The notes under the pieces were generated by a model. The model worked only from the letters and a program-made list of their open reading frames with translations. It ran no database searches and was not told the DNA's origin. Made by a program: the position numbers and the translations under genes. Below are positions 9,137-16,861 of a DNA stretch of 32,509 bases, in pieces. This stretch comes from an uncultured Bacteroidales bacterium (GTDB lineage Bacteria > Bacteroidota > Bacteroidia > Bacteroidales > FEN-979), in assembly GCA_903915465.1 (NCBI GenBank), contig CAIWTA010000297.1, positions 1 through 32,509 of the forward strand, given 5' to 3'. Numbering within the stretch: the stretch's first letter is position 1; each line of letters begins with the position of its first letter.

Positions 9137-11245
9137 GTGAAAAAACTCTACTTTTTAATTATTGCAATTGCCACATTTAATGTTGCAAACGCTGAAGGCT
9201 GGCAATGGTGTAATCCATTGCAGACAGGGAACTGTTTAAATTCGATATGCTTTACTAGTATGTCAACAGGTTATGTTGTTGGAGAGAAAGGTACAATAGA
9301 GAAAACGAACAATGGTGGGATCAGTTGGACTCAACAGACCTCAGAGACTAATACTGTTTTAAAATCCGTTTTTTTTACAAATGCCAATATAGGTTTTGCT
9401 ATAGGGGGTGGCGGCACTATTTTAATGACTACAGATGGGGGAACAAATTGGGAGACTCAAAACAGCGTGACCACAAACATTCTAAATTCAGTGTTTTTCC
9501 CAACTCCAAATACAGGCTATATAGCAGGTGGGAATGGAACAATTCTTAAAACTACAAATGGAGGGACCATCTGGACAATTTTGAATTCTGGTAGTATTAA
9601 AAACTTATTTTCAGTTTACTTTTTGGATGCAACAACTGGATTTGTTGCTGGTGAAGGCGGAACTATTTTAAAGACTACAGATGGTGGGTTAACCTGGGCG
9701 ATCCAAAATTCAATGACAACTTTAGATTTAAACAGTATTTATTTCACAGACAGTAATACCGGATATGCTGTTGGTGGGATAGGGGATATATTTGGCAGCA
9801 ATGGAGTCATTGTTAAAACCACAAATGGTGGAACTGGTTGGGCAGTTAAATCGATCGGGACTATCCCAGCGCTGCTTTCGGTCTGTTTTGCCGATGCCAA
9901 TCATGGATGTATAGCAGGCTGGTGGGGAGAAATTTTGGTAACAGTAAATGGTGGATTAAATTGGACTAAGGTTACATCAGTTGCTACCAACCATTTGTTA
10001 GATGTATTTTTTATCGATGCAGGTAATGGATATATTGTAGGTCGTACCGGGACGATTTTAAAAACGACAGATGGAGGAAGTTCTTGGTCAGAATTGGGTA
10101 CAGTCACTCCAAATAATTTATTTTCTGTTTGTTTTCCTGATTCCAACACGGGTTATGCCGTCGGATACAACGGAACGATTATCAAAACGGTTGATGGAGG
10201 ATCAAACTGGTCAAAACTCAATTCAGGGACTTCAATAGATTTACTTTCAGTTTCCTTTCCGGATGTTAATCTTGGATATGCTGTAGGTTATAATTTTTTA
10301 AATAATGATGCGATAATCTTAAAAACCACGGATGGTGGAACGACATGGGGTGTCATTAATACAGGAGTGTATCCAGCTTTGTGGATGGGAGTCTTTTTTA
10401 CAACTTCTGACATAGGATATGTAATTGGTTACAACGGGACGATAATTAAAACAACAAATGGAGGGATAGATTGGACAACTTCATCTTCTGGCGTTTACAA
10501 TGGTCTCCATTCTTGTTACTTTTTAGATTCTGATACAGGCTATGTCATTGGGTATTCTGGTGATATGCTAATAAAAACTATAGATGGTGGCGATACATGG
10601 ACATCTCTAAATGTAAGTGCGTATAATTCTCATTTTCAATCTATTAACTTTACCACCCCACAGACCGGATATATTGTTGGTGATTGTGACAATAATGGGA
10701 TGATCTCAAAAACCGTTGACGGAGGATTAAACTGGTCGACAATTCAGACACTTGGAATTACGGACTTTTTAAACACCGTCTCCTTCCCTGACCCAAATAC
10801 GGGGTATGCTGCTGGCAATGGTGGTACAATAATGAAGACTTCTGATGGTGGAACAAACTGGGAAGTACAGCAGTCGCCAACAACACAAAGATTAAATAAT
10901 ATCTTTTTTGTTGATGCTAACAATGGTGTTGCAATAGGTGATAGTGGAACTATTCTTAGAACTACAAATGGTGGTGTAGTCGGAGTAAACAGCAACCCTT
11001 CTAAGTTTTTAAGCTCGTTGAAAATCTACCCCAACCCATCATCCGAACAAGTTACCATAGAAACATCAGCATTCGCAGCCCCAAACCAGCTATCCATAAT
11101 GAACATAAACGGTCAGGCAATACTAATCCGCCAAATCACCGAACCCAAGACTCAGATAGACATCAGTTATCTGCCCAGCGGGGTATATTTAGTCAGGTTA
11201 ATTGGGGACAGGAGGGTTCTGGTGGGGAAATTTGTGAAGAAATGA
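9137..11245 (+). CDS. Secreted 14-repeat beta-propeller protein with T9SS sorting domain
   Basis: A 702-residue exported protein. Residues 1-19 form a signal peptide. Then come 14 repeats of about 42 residues with the pattern L-x-S-V-x-F-x-(D/T)-x-N-x-G-Y-x-x-G-x-x-G-T-I-x-K-T-T-(D/N)-G-G-x-x-W, the blade type of Ycf48/HCF136-like and BNR-like propellers; fourteen could form two seven-bladed wheels. The last 75 residues are a type A T9SS sorting domain (IYPNPSSEQVTIE... LPSGVYLVRL...GKFVKK), which targets the protein through the outer membrane to the cell surface. The start is GTG. The cargo's ligand is not evident. Repeats 5, 9 and 12 have short insertions in the blade loop. Confidence 0.88.
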   Translation: MKKLYFLIIAIATFNVANAEGWQWCNPLQTGNCLNSICFTSMSTGYVVGEKGTIEKTNNGGISWTQQTSETNTVLKSVFFTNANIGFAIGGGGTILMTTDGGTNWETQNSVTTNILNSVFFPTPNTGYIAGGNGTILKTTNGGTIWTILNSGSIKNLFSVYFLDATTGFVAGEGGTILKTTDGGLTWAIQNSMTTLDLNSIYFTDSNTGYAVGGIGDIFGSNGVIVKTTNGGTGWAVKSIGTIPALLSVCFADANHGCIAGWWGEILVTVNGGLNWTKVTSVATNHLLDVFFIDAGNGYIVGRTGTILKTTDGGSSWSELGTVTPNNLFSVCFPDSNTGYAVGYNGTIIKTVDGGSNWSKLNSGTSIDLLSVSFPDVNLGYAVGYNFLNNDAIILKTTDGGTTWGVINTGVYPALWMGVFFTTSDIGYVIGYNGTIIKTTNGGIDWTTSSSGVYNGLHSCYFLDSDTGYVIGYSGDMLIKTIDGGDTWTSLNVSAYNSHFQSINFTTPQTGYIVGDCDNNGMISKTVDGGLNWSTIQTLGITDFLNTVSFPDPNTGYAAGNGGTIMKTSDGGTNWEVQQSPTTQRLNNIFFVDANNGVAIGDSGTILRTTNGGVVGVNSNPSKFLSSLKIYPNPSSEQVTIETSAFAAPNQLSIMNINGQAILIRQITEPKTQIDISYLPSGVYLVRLIGDRRVLVGKFVKK

Positions 11246-11362
11246 TGCTTTCAATGAATATCAAACAGCATTAGCGGTGCGTTATAGTTGCCGCAATCCA
11301 AATCTGCGTCCTTACTGCGTTTTCGCTATGCCCCCGGAATGTTTGAATTTTCAGATGCTGCT

Positions 11363-11663
11363 TTATCCATTACCAGGTAACCTCCCACAGGAAGTGAAAA
11401 ATAATCCAGCAGATTTCAACCCTGCATAACACCCATGCCTGATCGATAAGTTTAAGCGCAAAATCACGAACAATAAGCCAGTCACCACTTTCATTCGCCC
11501 TTGACAATGTAGATTTGTTAAACGGTCTGCCGATACCAAGATGATAAATTTTATCCTTCGGGCGTTTCTGTACAAAGGACGCCAAAACCAAATTCAAATC
11601 GTCGTCATCATACAAGCTCTGCAAATGAAGATGTATCAGGACTTTTAAAGAACTTCTGATAAT
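11363..11663 (-). pseudogene. IS4-family transposase remnant
   Basis: On the minus strand an open stretch reads ...RPKDKIYHLGIGRPFNKSTL, then SRANESGDWLIVRDFALKLI, the characteristic N-terminal region of IS4-family transposases (DUF4372-like: K-x-Y-H-L-G-x-G...S-L-x-x-A-N-E). The frame lacks the normal first about 60 residues and any catalytic DDE domain, and after LIDQA it dissolves; a second frame overlaps at 11363-11575. It is therefore a dead fragment. No terminal inverted repeats or target duplication could be recognised. A 59-bp repeat touches its upstream side. Confidence 0.7.
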
Positions 11664-11674
11664 TTATACACAAC
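11616..11674 (+). repeat. 59-bp dispersed repeat, copy 1
   Basis: From CTCTGCAAATGAAGATGTAT to TTTATACACAACG this stretch matches 15918-15976 at about 48 of 59 positions in the same orientation. It abuts the IS4 fragment. Read on the minus strand both copies contain a similar peptide frame (KVLIHLHLQS and KVLIYLRLKS), so the repeat may derive from a gene or element end. Confidence 0.65.
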
Positions 11675-11894
11675 GCAAATGATAAAAATTGTTAATTTTA
11701 ATATGCTGTTATTCCAAGGGATTAAAAATCGATTTATTTTTGGCGGAAATTTTGGTATTTAATTTCTGATTTAAGAGCTGCTTTTACAATACAATCAAAT
11801 TATTACTCGCAAAGTTTAGCATACAAATAGGAATTACCGGGCCAAGCCGAAAACCCGAGCAAAGAGTAGGCAAAAATTAAATAAGAAAAAAGTT
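11675..11894. other. AT-rich intergenic leader region
   Basis: No gene is seen. A TAnnTTTG-like box (TATTTTTG, 11735-11742, + strand) could serve the gene at 11895, but there is no -33 partner and such boxes are expected by chance in AT-rich DNA. The 20 bases before the start codon are A-rich, as is common in this phylum. Confidence 0.3.
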
Positions 11895-13760
11895 ATGAGT
11901 TACATATTCAAAGGATCCTTATGCGGTTCCTTGTGCGCTGATTGCATCGAACCATTGGATGGTATGGAAGTAATGCTATACCTGCCATGGAAAGAAGAAT
12001 TGGTTTTAACACACGTTGTTGCCAACACGAAAGAAACTTTTCACGTAGTAACAAAAGAAGAAGCTGCTGCAAGAAAAGGCAAACTTATCGCCACAACAAA
12101 AACAGATCAATTTGGTAGATTTGAATTTTCGTTGAATGAAAAAATGAGCAACACAGCATTTGACATTGATTTTATCTGTCCTACAGTACCCCATATTCCC
12201 CCAAGGGCACCCCGCAAAGATCCCATTCAGATTCACCTTACAACCCTTTATCCGCAATGGCGAATGAATGAAAGACAGGATTATTTTTATCAATGGGATT
12301 GTTGTATCGATTCCAGGTTGTGGTGCAATATACGCGGTAGATATTTCGATGCATGGGTGATCTGTGGCTACCTGCGTAATTGCGATGATGGCACACCCAT
12401 TGCAAAGGCGAGTGTTACAGCCTGGGATGCGGATTTTATTACAGATGATAACCTGGGCACTGCAATAACTGATGACTGGGGCCACTTCAGGATCGATTAT
12501 ACATCCATCCAATTCAAACAAACTTTTCTTTCACCATGGATAAATGTAGAAACAGACCCGGGTTGGTTCTTCGCTTTTAATACTGGCCCCGATGTTTATT
12601 TTAAAGCAGTCTTGGGTGGAGTTACATTAGTAGATGAAAAGGCAGCAGACTGCCGCAAAAATGTCGGCTATTGCCTTTGCGTGGATTTATGTAGCAAAGT
12701 ACCAGTACACGGAACCACTCAGACTTTTCCGAGTGCATGGACGGGGATAGGCCAGGCTTTTGATATTTCCACGGGTGTGAGCTCACGGGATTTTGATGCT
12801 GATGGCTATGCAGGTAGTGGGAAAAATGTACTTTGGTCAGCAATACGCCTCACCGGTCAGGCAGCATGCAGATCCGCAAGTGGGAATCCTATCGAATACC
12901 GGTTCTTGGTTAGCGGTGTCACAACTCCTAATGGTGGTGCACCTCCGGCATATGGAAACTTTACAAAAACAGTGGGAGTGACACCAAATTTATTTTATCC
13001 CAGTCTTGTGGCCAAACTTTACCAAATAGGATTTCCTTATATGGTAATCCCTGTAGATAGTGCCCAGTCAGATTTTGATGTTGATGGATGGTTTGATATA
13101 AATAAATCTATAGAGCGTGCTCTTATCACTTATGGTTTTGCAGTAAGTGATTTAGCTCAATTTCTGATCATTGATGAAGACACATTGATATCAATGGATA
13201 CGCGTGTATTAACCACTGGTCAGTATATTCCTGTCCCGGCAATCGATGCAGGCACACCTTTTCCTGCTGGTAGTAAAATACCGATAGAAAAAATTGCTAT
13301 CCGGTTTGAGATCCGGGAAAAAAATGGCACTACCAATCCTCCATTACCAGGGAGTGGCAGAACGCTCAATTCAGCAATCGTAAACAACAATCCCATATTT
13401 ATGAAACTTTCTATTGCTGAATTGGAAGTGTCAGGGTCATGTACGCCGATCGGTGGCACATTACATTCAAAATACACGATCTATCATCCCCACCTTAGCT
13501 CTGTATATTTGCATCTTAACAACAACAGCCTTTCGGTAAACAGGTATATTACTGATGCTCCATTCCTTACACTCAGCGGTAATACCAATCCGGCTGTGGA
13601 CGGCCATGCCAATAATAGCCTCCAATTGAATAATCCACCTAATGATATGATTAAGTGTACCTATTCATTAAAGCTTAATGCATATTCACGTTTGCATAAC
13701 GGAGATACTATACCTGGATGGGAAGGTCCCCTGGAACAATTGTTTTTCTATAACGTCTAA
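11895..13760 (+). CDS. Unassigned 621-aa protein with transthyretin/CnaB-like domains
   Basis: I do not recognise a named family. There is no signal peptide, membrane segment or T9SS tail. The N-terminus is cysteine-rich (C10, C14, C17) and runs into a beta-rich segment with EPLDGMEVMLYLPW, ending in a TDQFGRFEFSL phrase; a second such unit at about 150-215 has GTPIAKASVTAWDAD and TDDWGHFRIDY. These are the two ends of carboxypeptidase-regulatory/transthyretin-like folds. A further cysteine cluster (CRKNVGYCLCVDLC) follows near 255. Two DFDxDG motifs (near residues 299 and 394) resemble calcium loops. It is monocistronic: flanked by IS debris and by a strong terminator. Without a leader peptide it is either cytoplasmic or exported by an unseen route; that is inference. 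Confidence 0.6.
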   Translation: MSYIFKGSLCGSLCADCIEPLDGMEVMLYLPWKEELVLTHVVANTKETFHVVTKEEAAARKGKLIATTKTDQFGRFEFSLNEKMSNTAFDIDFICPTVPHIPPRAPRKDPIQIHLTTLYPQWRMNERQDYFYQWDCCIDSRLWCNIRGRYFDAWVICGYLRNCDDGTPIAKASVTAWDADFITDDNLGTAITDDWGHFRIDYTSIQFKQTFLSPWINVETDPGWFFAFNTGPDVYFKAVLGGVTLVDEKAADCRKNVGYCLCVDLCSKVPVHGTTQTFPSAWTGIGQAFDISTGVSSRDFDADGYAGSGKNVLWSAIRLTGQAACRSASGNPIEYRFLVSGVTTPNGGAPPAYGNFTKTVGVTPNLFYPSLVAKLYQIGFPYMVIPVDSAQSDFDVDGWFDINKSIERALITYGFAVSDLAQFLIIDEDTLISMDTRVLTTGQYIPVPAIDAGTPFPAGSKIPIEKIAIRFEIREKNGTTNPPLPGSGRTLNSAIVNNNPIFMKLSIAELEVSGSCTPIGGTLHSKYTIYHPHLSSVYLHLNNNSLSVNRYITDAPFLTLSGNTNPAVDGHANNSLQLNNPPNDMIKCTYSLKLNAYSRLHNGDTIPGWEGPLEQLFFYNV

Positions 13761-13784
13761 ATAAACCATCAATTTTATAACTCA

Positions 13785-13829
13785 GAAAGTTCCGGATATT
13801 CTAAGAAACATCCGGAACTTTCATTTTTA
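13785..13829 (+). terminator. Strong rho-independent terminator
   Basis: A perfect 13-bp stem GAAAGTTCCGGAT (13785-13797) / ATCCGGAACTTTC (13810-13822) with a 12-nt loop is followed by ATTTTTA. It lies 24 bp after the stop of the 621-aa protein. Confidence 0.85.
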
Positions 13830-14107
13830 CTTAACCACTGAACTCAAATCCCGAGTTTGACACTTCATTTTTATAATTGGTTAATAACCAGCACAGTAAT
13901 AATACCACAACCAGTTTGTGCCACTACAATTTGTTTGGTTCTACAATATTTTTGGAGGGATTCTCATGTTCATAGCTTTAAATAAAACCTGAAAGCATAC
14001 AACGATTGTTCGATCTGATCTTTGTGAGAGTCCAGAATATCCGGAAGGATCTACCGGATGATAACAGGCATCGCCTCTTTTGTTTTTAGTTGTCCCGATA
14101 TACATGG
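13830..14107. other. Intergenic stretch with no recognised gene
   Basis: Nothing coding is supported. There is a GGAGGG-preceded 8-codon frame at about 13968 and a short inverted repeat ATCCGG/CCGGAT (14039-14059) 49 bp beyond the stop of the minus-strand lipoprotein; neither can be given a role, and the latter lacks a T tract. Confidence 0.3.
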
Positions 14108-14959
14108 TCATTTTTCGTTTGGATCAACCTTACCCGCTTCCCGCTGAAGGGAATCAGAAATAATCAAAGGCGGATGGTTCCTGATCCGTCTATCCATCCG
14201 GTTGCGTAAAATCAGAATATTTCCTACAGAGGCTTCGTAGGCATCACTGTATGAACCACCCTGATCCATGAGCTTGCGTTCCATCAGTTCAGCGATGATA
14301 GAATACTCCATCTCTTCGCATGATACCTGCCCGTCAATCCATATCTCCTTTGCTGGAATGAAATGATAAACAAGGTCATTACCGCTAAAGCCGAAATCAG
14401 GGAAGATATTCTTCCTGACCAGGTAACCGTCAACAACCCAGACCATCAATCCATCCCGTACACCAACCGGAATGCGGTAAATGCTGTTTAGCCTTATACT
14501 ATCGGAGAGTAAAGAGATTTCTTTTCTGTTGCTCCAGTCTGTTGGAGAAACAGCTTTAAGGGTGGCCTCATGCAAGCGACAGATGCTGTCATTGGAATGC
14601 CTTATGATTACTTCAACGGCCAGAGATGAATCATGTGATTTGTCGTAGGACCATCCATATTTTGCCATCAGGTGCCGCTCATTCAGTTCATGGGCTAAGG
14701 TGAGTTCATATTCCTCACTGGAAACCGCATTGTCAATCCATATCTCCCCTGGAGGAGTGTAGCAATAACGCTGGTCATTCCCGCCATAAAGAAACTCCTT
14801 GTATATCTTATGCCGAACCTTATATCCATCTACGATCCAAACATCCTGGCCATTCTTTTGACCGGCGTAAAATCGATAAACATTCGGACCGGTCTCCCGC
14901 ATTTCACATCCATGTAAAAAAAAAGCGGGAATAATGAACATTAAATACCTGGATTTCAT
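14108..14959 (-). CDS. Lipoprotein with a tandemly duplicated ~95-residue domain
   Basis: A 283-residue protein with a lipoprotein signal (hydrophobic 5-17, lipobox LHGC with C18). It consists of two similar units, about 27-122 and 160-256. Shared features in order: VY/IYR, VW(I/V)VDGY(K/L)VR, an aromatic GxxGND turn, EIWID, an acidic CEE/SEE step, and (H/A)EL(N/M)ER(H/K)LM followed by GxSY. Unit 1 has H90-E91-L-N-E94, a HExxE-like helix; unit 2 has A223 in place of the His. The longer frame reaching 15025 starts upstream of the promoter box, so ATG 14959 is used. I do not know the family's function; a metal site in unit 1 is a guess. Confidence 0.7.
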   Translation of the reverse strand: MKSRYLMFIIPAFFLHGCEMRETGPNVYRFYAGQKNGQDVWIVDGYKVRHKIYKEFLYGGNDQRYCYTPPGEIWIDNAVSSEEYELTLAHELNERHLMAKYGWSYDKSHDSSLAVEVIIRHSNDSICRLHEATLKAVSPTDWSNRKEISLLSDSIRLNSIYRIPVGVRDGLMVWVVDGYLVRKNIFPDFGFSGNDLVYHFIPAKEIWIDGQVSCEEMEYSIIAELMERKLMDQGGSYSDAYEASVGNILILRNRMDRRIRNHPPLIISDSLQREAGKVDPNEK

Positions 14960-14982
14960 AATGTAAGTGGATTGATAAACAT

Positions 14983-14990
14983 CAAAGATA
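14983..14990 (-). promoter_or_regulatory. Candidate -7 element for the duplicated-domain lipoprotein
   Basis: TATCTTTG on the minus strand fits TAnnTTTG, 24 bp before ATG 14959. A -33 TTTG at the right distance is not seen. It lies back to back with the plus-strand box at 15005. Confidence 0.45.
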
Positions 14991-15004
14991 CGGTTTTCAT
15001 TTAT

Positions 15005-15012
15005 TACCTTTG
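15005..15012 (+). promoter_or_regulatory. Candidate -7 element for the ABC membrane protein
   Basis: TACCTTTG fits TAnnTTTG, 20 bp before ATG 15032. It is the same octamer as at 4711. It places transcription start after the alternative upstream TTG (14972), supporting the ATG. Confidence 0.45.
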
Positions 15013-15031
15013 GGGCCAAATACATAATGTA

Positions 15032-15898
15032 ATGACAATCGTTGATATTGTGCGGAAATTCAAGATCTCCATTGCGTTGGTACTTTCATTTGTTGTCCTG
15101 GAAAACATTTCCTGGATCATTGAGCCAACCTTCTTCGGGACTCTGCTTGATGCCCTTATCGACCGGTTTTATGATAAAGAAAAAGTTAATTATGTGCTTC
15201 CCCTGCTGATTTGGGTTTTTATATACCTGCTCAATGTTTCGGGCGGTGCGCTTCACCGGTACTTCAACGGAAAAGTATATGCCAAAGTGTATGCCGACAC
15301 TGCCACCAATGTGATCACTTATTCAAGAAAAAAGGGGTTCCCTACGTCAACAGTCTTTGCCCGGGCCGACCTGGCCAAGGAATATATCGTTTTTCTGAAG
15401 GAAAGGTTGCCTGAGCTTCTGTGGCAATTGTTTGCCACTTTTGGTGCCATCATTGCCTTGTTCTTTTACGACTGGCGGATAGCGGCGCTGGCCGTTCTGG
15501 TGATAGTTCCAATCGCATGGATCAACAATATCTACCGTAAAAGTGTCGTATCATTACAGCGAAGCCTTCATGATAAGCGTGAGGACCAGTACGGGATCAT
15601 CGAATCAGGCGATCCGGCAACAATCAGGGAATATTTTTATAATATGGTTCAACCGCAGTCACAGATCGCAAAATGGAGTTCCATCGATTTTCTGGTAATT
15701 AAAGTTCTGCTGATGTTCATTTTTATCGGGGTGCTGTTTATTGCAGTAGATGTTGACAGGTTCTCAACAGGTAAAATCTATGCCATTGTGTCCTATATCT
15801 GGACTTTCATCGCTTCTACCGATTACATCCCGGGATTGATGGAAAGCGCTACTGCTGTAAGGGAATTGAATTCCCGGTTGAAGGAAGAAAAGATATAA
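15032..15898 (+). CDS. ABC transporter six-transmembrane domain protein lacking an ATPase
   Basis: A 288-residue membrane protein resembling the type IV (exporter-like) ABC transmembrane domain: paired hydrophobic segments at about 12-30 and 50-68, another pair at about 125-165 separated by the short loop FYDWRIAALAV, and a last pair near 220-265. The cytoplasmic-loop signature EYIVFLKERLPELLWQLF and DWRIAALAVLVIVPI are typical. Walker A, signature and Walker B motifs are absent, and no nucleotide-binding domain is encoded next to it; the protein stops where the ATPase would begin. Stand-alone proteins of this kind exist in the ABC_membrane_3-type group, so it may be a complete gene rather than a truncation. 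Substrate unknown. Confidence 0.75.
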   Translation: MTIVDIVRKFKISIALVLSFVVLENISWIIEPTFFGTLLDALIDRFYDKEKVNYVLPLLIWVFIYLLNVSGGALHRYFNGKVYAKVYADTATNVITYSRKKGFPTSTVFARADLAKEYIVFLKERLPELLWQLFATFGAIIALFFYDWRIAALAVLVIVPIAWINNIYRKSVVSLQRSLHDKREDQYGIIESGDPATIREYFYNMVQPQSQIAKWSSIDFLVIKVLLMFIFIGVLFIAVDVDRFSTGKIYAIVSYIWTFIASTDYIPGLMESATAVRELNSRLKEEKI

Positions 15899-15917
15899 AT
15901 CCCGGATCGTAAAAAAA

Positions 15918-15976
15918 CTCTTCAAACGAAGATATATCAAGACTTTCAAAGGACATCCATTAATTTATACGCAACG
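15918..15976 (+). repeat. 59-bp dispersed repeat, copy 2
   Basis: It matches 11616-11674 at about 48 of 59 positions, from CTCTTCAAACGAAGATATAT to TTTATACGCAACG. It lies 20 bp after the ABC membrane gene, with no transposase remnant detected beside this copy. Confidence 0.65.
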
Positions 15977-16088
15977 GTGGTGTGAATTTGTCTATAAAGT
16001 ATACAGAAGGTTCAGTGCCAACATGTTCGATAATGTAGTCCGGGTCGCTGTCTTTCCCTGCTGGTACAATTGCGAGTAAACAGTTTTT
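15960..16088 (-). pseudogene. Orphan C-terminal coding fragment
   Basis: A 42-codon minus-strand stretch, closed by TAA at each end and without a usable start, reads PAGKDSDPDYIIEHVGTEPS then VYFIDKFTPPLRIN. Its composition is protein-like, suggesting the tail of a lost gene. Family unknown. It overlaps the end of repeat copy 2. Confidence 0.35.
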
Positions 16089-16101
16089 TTATCACAAAAA
16101 G

Positions 16102-16132
16102 TTTGGGAAATCTGATTCAATTCATACATTTG
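16102..16132 (+). promoter_or_regulatory. Promoter of the TIGR03067-like protein gene
   Basis: TTTG (16102-16105), 19 bases, TACATTTG (16125-16132): an exact match to TTTG-N19-TAnnTTTG. Transcription would begin near 16139, giving an unusually long leader of about 158 nt. Confidence 0.7.
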
Positions 16133-16195
16133 AGGTATTATTCATATCAATCCTGAAGGCTGACGCAGCTATTCCGGAAAAATGCGGGATGGCTT

Positions 16196-16290
16196 TTAAT
16201 AAACATAATTTATTAACCCCAGGCCAGAACCTGGACCCGGGCTTTGCGGAAAGCGGAGGCTAAAAGCTCGTGGAATAAAAAAACGGAGGA
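16196..16290 (+). promoter_or_regulatory. Structured leader with Shine-Dalgarno site
   Basis: Between the promoter and ATG 16297 are a perfect AT hairpin TTAATAAA/TTTATTAA (16196-16216), a CCAGG/CCTGG hairpin just after it, and a GGAGG site about 9 bp before the start. A clear Shine-Dalgarno is unusual in this window. Whether the folds regulate anything is unknown. Confidence 0.4.
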
Positions 16291-16296
16291 AATCGT

Positions 16297-16770
16297 ATGC
16301 GTAAAATGAATTTTTCGGGAGTGGCCGTCGTGTCACTGTTTTTTGCATTGTTGATATTTGCACCGCGGCAGGTGCGGGGGCAGGTTGATGCAACAGAGCT
16401 GAAGAAATTCCAGGGAACCTGGAAAATGGTCTCGGCAGAGATGGACGGGAAAAAGGTGAAAGATGAACATGTGAAGAAGAGCGTTATGATCTATACTGGT
16501 GAAAAGGTTAAATTGTTCACCCCTCACCAGCATAAGGACACTATCACAGCCGTGATCACGAAACTTGACCTGTCAAAAGTCCCCAGTGTGATGTACTGGC
16601 TTCGGGATATTGGTCCGAATGCAGGCAAAAGGATGCCCGCGATCTACAAATTCGATAGCCCCGACATCCTACAGACTTGTTTCGACCCTACGATGACGAT
16701 GGTGCCTAAAAAGTTTGATACTGATGAGGGATCTGGACATATCTGGCATACCTGGAAACGGGTGAAATAA
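16297..16770 (+). CDS. Exported TIGR03067-like lipocalin-type protein
   Basis: A 157-residue protein with a signal peptide (hydrophobic 8-22, likely cut near RGQ at 27-29). The mature part opens with ELKKFQGTWKMVSAEMDGKK, the start of the TIGR03067 family (LQGTWxxVSxExDGK), which has a lipocalin-like beta-barrel look and is common in planctomycetes and some Bacteroidota. Function unknown. It has its own promoter at 16102 and a good ribosome site. The next gene starts 91 bp downstream without an evident promoter, so the two may be cotranscribed. Confidence 0.7.
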   Translation: MRKMNFSGVAVVSLFFALLIFAPRQVRGQVDATELKKFQGTWKMVSAEMDGKKVKDEHVKKSVMIYTGEKVKLFTPHQHKDTITAVITKLDLSKVPSVMYWLRDIGPNAGKRMPAIYKFDSPDILQTCFDPTMTMVPKKFDTDEGSGHIWHTWKRVK

Positions 16771-16861
16771 CGCTTCCTCCGGTCATTCGCGGCAGTTATA
16801 AGAAAAGTCAATTAACATATCCCTACAGGAGGGGTGAGTAGTTACCAAAAAGTATCGGCCA

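Noticed and set aside
9137-11245. DNA-level tandem repeat or CRISPR-like array
   Set aside because: The about 126-bp periodicity is that of coding propeller blades; there are no identical short repeats with spacers.
12006-12521. 171-codon minus-strand frame
   Set aside because: It is antisense to the 621-aa gene, which has the better start, composition and terminator.
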